Origin: Gammaproteobacteria bacterium
GTDB lineage: Bacteria; Pseudomonadota; Gammaproteobacteria; Competibacterales; Competibacteraceae
Reading direction: 5' to 3'
Assembly (NCBI GenBank): GCA_003562535.1
Contig: PWUP01000315.1
Span: forward strand, 1-16,311
DNA: 16,311 nt
Of the stretch, positions 14,879 to 16,311 are shown piece by piece. Within the stretch, counting starts at the first letter, position 1. The number at the start of each line of letters is the position of its first letter. A program made the position numbers and the translations under genes. The notes below the pieces were generated by a model. The model worked only from the letters and a program-made list of their open reading frames with translations. It had not been told where the DNA came from and did no database searches.

Positions 14879-15622
14879 TTGTATAACCGTCAAATTGTAC
14901 TGGATACAGAAACCACCGGCTTAGAGGTCAAGGAAGGTCATCGGATCATCGAGATCGGTGCCATCGAGATTTGTAACCGCCGCCTGACCGGTGAGTCACT
15001 CCATTATTATTTACAACCTGACCGCCCTGTGGATCGCGACGCTCAAGCCATTCACGGCATCAGCGATGAGTTTTTGGCCGATAAGCCTCGGTTTACCGAA
15101 CGGGCTAGCGAGTTCATGGCGTTTATCCGCGATGCCGAACTGGTGATCCATAATGCCCCGTTTGATGTCGGTTTTCTCAACCACGAACTCACCCGTTCGG
15201 GCTATAAGACCCCGCTGGAGCAACACTGCACGATTACCGATACCTTGGTTCTGGCCAAGCGACTGCATCCGGGTCAGCGCAATTCCCTAGATGCACTGTG
15301 TCGCCGTTATAACGTCGATAACAGCCGCCGAGATTTACACGGCGCCCTCTTAGACGCGGAAATTCTCGCCCGCGTGTATTTAGCCATGACGGGAGGCCAA
15401 TTGGCTCTGGGTCTGGATCAGGCTCCTATAATGCCGCAAGGTCGCCATGATTCCAGCATAACGGTCAACGATAAACCGCGAGCGCAGTTACGGATTATCT
15501 CCGCCCAGCCGTCTGAACAGGCGCAACATCAACACTTTCTCGATATGCTCGACGCTAAAGCCGGTGCAGTATGCCTATGGCGGCAGATGGAACCCAAACC
15601 TGCCGATGATCATCCCTGCTGA
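14879..15622 (+). CDS. dnaQ: DNA polymerase III epsilon subunit (3'-5' proofreading exonuclease)
   Basis: DnaQ is the proofreader bound to the replicative polymerase alpha subunit. The 247-residue product has all DEDDh catalytic residues: Asp9 and Glu11 (LDTETTG), Asp96 (HNAPFDVGF), His154 and Asp159 (LHGALLDAEIL). The C-terminal GAVCLWR resembles the alpha-binding end of E. coli epsilon. The only usable start in frame is the TTG at 14879, with GAG about seven bases upstream; the frame is open to 14840 without ATG or GTG. An ATG at 14862 is out of frame. The gene diverges from fabI and converges on hsp20. rnhA, a frequent neighbour, is not in this window. Confidence 0.94.
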   Translation: MYNRQIVLDTETTGLEVKEGHRIIEIGAIEICNRRLTGESLHYYLQPDRPVDRDAQAIHGISDEFLADKPRFTERASEFMAFIRDAELVIHNAPFDVGFLNHELTRSGYKTPLEQHCTITDTLVLAKRLHPGQRNSLDALCRRYNVDNSRRDLHGALLDAEILARVYLAMTGGQLALGLDQAPIMPQGRHDSSITVNDKPRAQLRIISAQPSEQAQHQHFLDMLDAKAGAVCLWRQMEPKPADDHPC

Positions 15623-15672
15623 CGCTTTACCCACTTAGCTGGCTACACTTATTGGGTATCACCGCTATCAAA

Positions 15673-15693
15673 CCCTCTCCCAAAGGGAGAGGG
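15673..15693. repeat. Perfect inverted repeat between dnaQ and hsp20
   Basis: CCCTCTCCC (15673-15681) and GGGAGAGGG (15685-15693) form a 9-bp stem with an AAA loop, in the 96-bp gap between two convergent genes. I recognise the CCCTCTCCC/GGGAGAGGG core from dispersed intergenic repeats in many gammaproteobacteria. It has no T-run on the plus strand and only TTT on the minus strand. It may act as a two-way stop or an RNA 3'-end protector. Confidence 0.6.
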
Positions 15694-15718
15694 CATTTGA
15701 GGCAAGGGGGCTGAACGC

Positions 15719-16168
15719 TTACTGACTCACTGCAATGCGCCGTGGTAGCGCTTTCTCCTGCTTGGGAATGCTGACCAGCAGTACGCCGTTTTTATAATCG
15801 GCTTTAATCCCATCCGCATTGGCGGTATCCGGCAGGGCGAAACGGCGATAAAACTCACCCCGCACCCGCTCAGTACGGCGGTATTCATCACGCCGTTCTT
15901 CTTTTTCCCAATGACGCGATCCTTTGAGCATTAACACCCCATTGTCCATAGTGATGTCAATGTCTTCGGGGTTCACGCCGGGCAGATCGACATGAATCAG
16001 GAATTGGTTAGCCTCTTCCTTAATATCCACTGCCGGGACCCAGTGACCGGTAACAACGCTGGAGTCATCATTATCGGCTCCGGCATTCGGCCAATCTTGC
16101 ATCAGTCGATTCATTTCCTGTTGGAAATTGCGCAGTATGCCCCAGGGTTCTTGACGAATCATGTTCAT
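15719..16168 (-). CDS. Small heat-shock protein, Hsp20 / alpha-crystallin family
   Basis: Hsp20 proteins are ATP-independent holdases that bind unfolding proteins. The 149-residue product begins with an N-terminal arm containing FQQEMNRLMQDW. The alpha-crystallin domain spans about 44-135 (VPAVDIKEEANQFLIHVDLPG, through FYRRFALPDTANAD, to the family signature YKNGVLLVSIPK). The C-terminal I-x-V motif (RRIAVSQ) supports oligomer assembly. The ATG at 16168 is chosen because GAGG (16180-16177) lies eight bases upstream; the GTG at 16177 lies inside that site. It has a sigma-32 type promoter upstream and a leader able to fold over the ribosome site. It resembles the bacterial class called Hsp17/HspA rather than IbpA. 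Confidence 0.95.
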   Translation of the reverse strand: MNMIRQEPWGILRNFQQEMNRLMQDWPNAGADNDDSSVVTGHWVPAVDIKEEANQFLIHVDLPGVNPEDIDITMDNGVLMLKGSRHWEKEERRDEYRRTERVRGEFYRRFALPDTANADGIKADYKNGVLLVSIPKQEKALPRRIAVSQ

Positions 16169-16198
16169 GGTAATCACCTCTTCAATACTTGAGTTGAT
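16166..16198 (-). promoter_or_regulatory. Possible RNA thermometer hairpin over the hsp20 ribosome binding site
   Basis: On the minus strand, ATCAACTC (16198-16191) can pair with GAGGTGAT (16180-16173), seven of eight bases, around a 10-base loop. The one mismatch (A opposite G) falls inside the Shine-Dalgarno sequence GAGG. A stem that hides the site with a built-in weak spot is the design of known heat-shock RNA thermometers. The fold is read by eye and its stability is not calculated. Confidence 0.45.
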
Positions 16199-16223
16199 AA
16201 CAACGATTGCCTGTTGCCTCTTA

Positions 16224-16251
16224 ATTTGGGGACGGCAATCTGGGTTTCAAG
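16224..16251 (-). promoter_or_regulatory. Sigma-32 (RpoH) heat-shock promoter for hsp20
   Basis: On the minus strand, CTTGAAA (16251-16245) and CCCCAAAT (16231-16224) are 13 bases apart. The RpoH consensus is CTTGAAA then CCCCATNT at about this spacing. An AT-rich stretch with A-tracts lies just upstream (16252-16280) and could serve as an UP element. Transcription would start near 16217, giving a leader of about 50 bases to the ATG at 16168. Confidence 0.8.
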
Positions 16252-16311
16252 AGAGATTAATTTTTTGCAATTTTTACTTGCCTAGCCAAGTGCTTGCGGT
16301 CATCATGCCAG

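Noticed and set aside
14750..14893. 48-codon extension of fabI toward dnaQ
   Set aside because: It crosses the intergenic hairpin and the dnaQ start and is not family-like; GAGGA fits the ATG at 14749.

Overview
The window reads as ordinary chromosome of a gammaproteobacterium. The main support is gene order: cysS, a tRNA cluster, tig, clpP, clpX, lon, hupB, tRNAs, ppiD and fabI lie in the order I recall from Pseudomonas and relatives. Gammaproteobacterial-type FabI, DnaQ and ClpP sequences agree. I cannot name the genus. Codon use looks even throughout, and I see no integrase, transposase, phage gene or CRISPR array.

Layout. (1) Positions 1-2145, minus strand: a small catabolic or uptake module. 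It has a LysR regulator, a DUF1445 (YcsI-type) putative hydro-lyase, and the start of a TRAP-transporter binding protein that runs off the left edge. Two overlapping palindromes sit at the 3' end of lysR, just upstream of the hydro-lyase. (2) 2199-4654: dusA (tRNA dihydrouridine synthase), divergent from cysS (cysteinyl-tRNA synthetase). (3) 4729-5250: four tRNAs, Pro(UGG), Arg(UCU), His(GUG) and Leu(UAG), with a near-consensus sigma-70 promoter just after cysS. (4) 5342-11236: tig, clpP, clpX and lon, a protein folding and degradation block. A possible 14-codon leader ORF overlaps the clpX start. (5) 11381-12029: hupB, then tRNA-Val and two identical tRNA-Asp genes, closed by a strong intrinsic terminator. 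(6) 12059-13960: ppiD, convergent with fabI only 6 bp away. (7) 14749-15622: fabI and dnaQ diverge. (8) 15673-16251: an inverted repeat, then an hsp20 gene on the minus strand with a recognisable sigma-32 (heat-shock) promoter and a leader that could fold over its ribosome binding site.

How it works together. Most of the window is protein quality control: trigger factor at the ribosome exit, ClpXP and Lon proteolysis, PpiD at the inner membrane, and Hsp20 as a holdase. Translation genes (tRNAs, cysS, dusA) surround it. FabI and DnaQ are core lipid-synthesis and replication-fidelity enzymes.

I found no convincing new multi-gene system. The points most worth a second look are regulatory: the putative RNA thermometer on hsp20, the leader ORF coupled to clpX, the palindromes between lysR and the DUF1445 gene, and the unknown substrate of the DUF1445/TRAP module.
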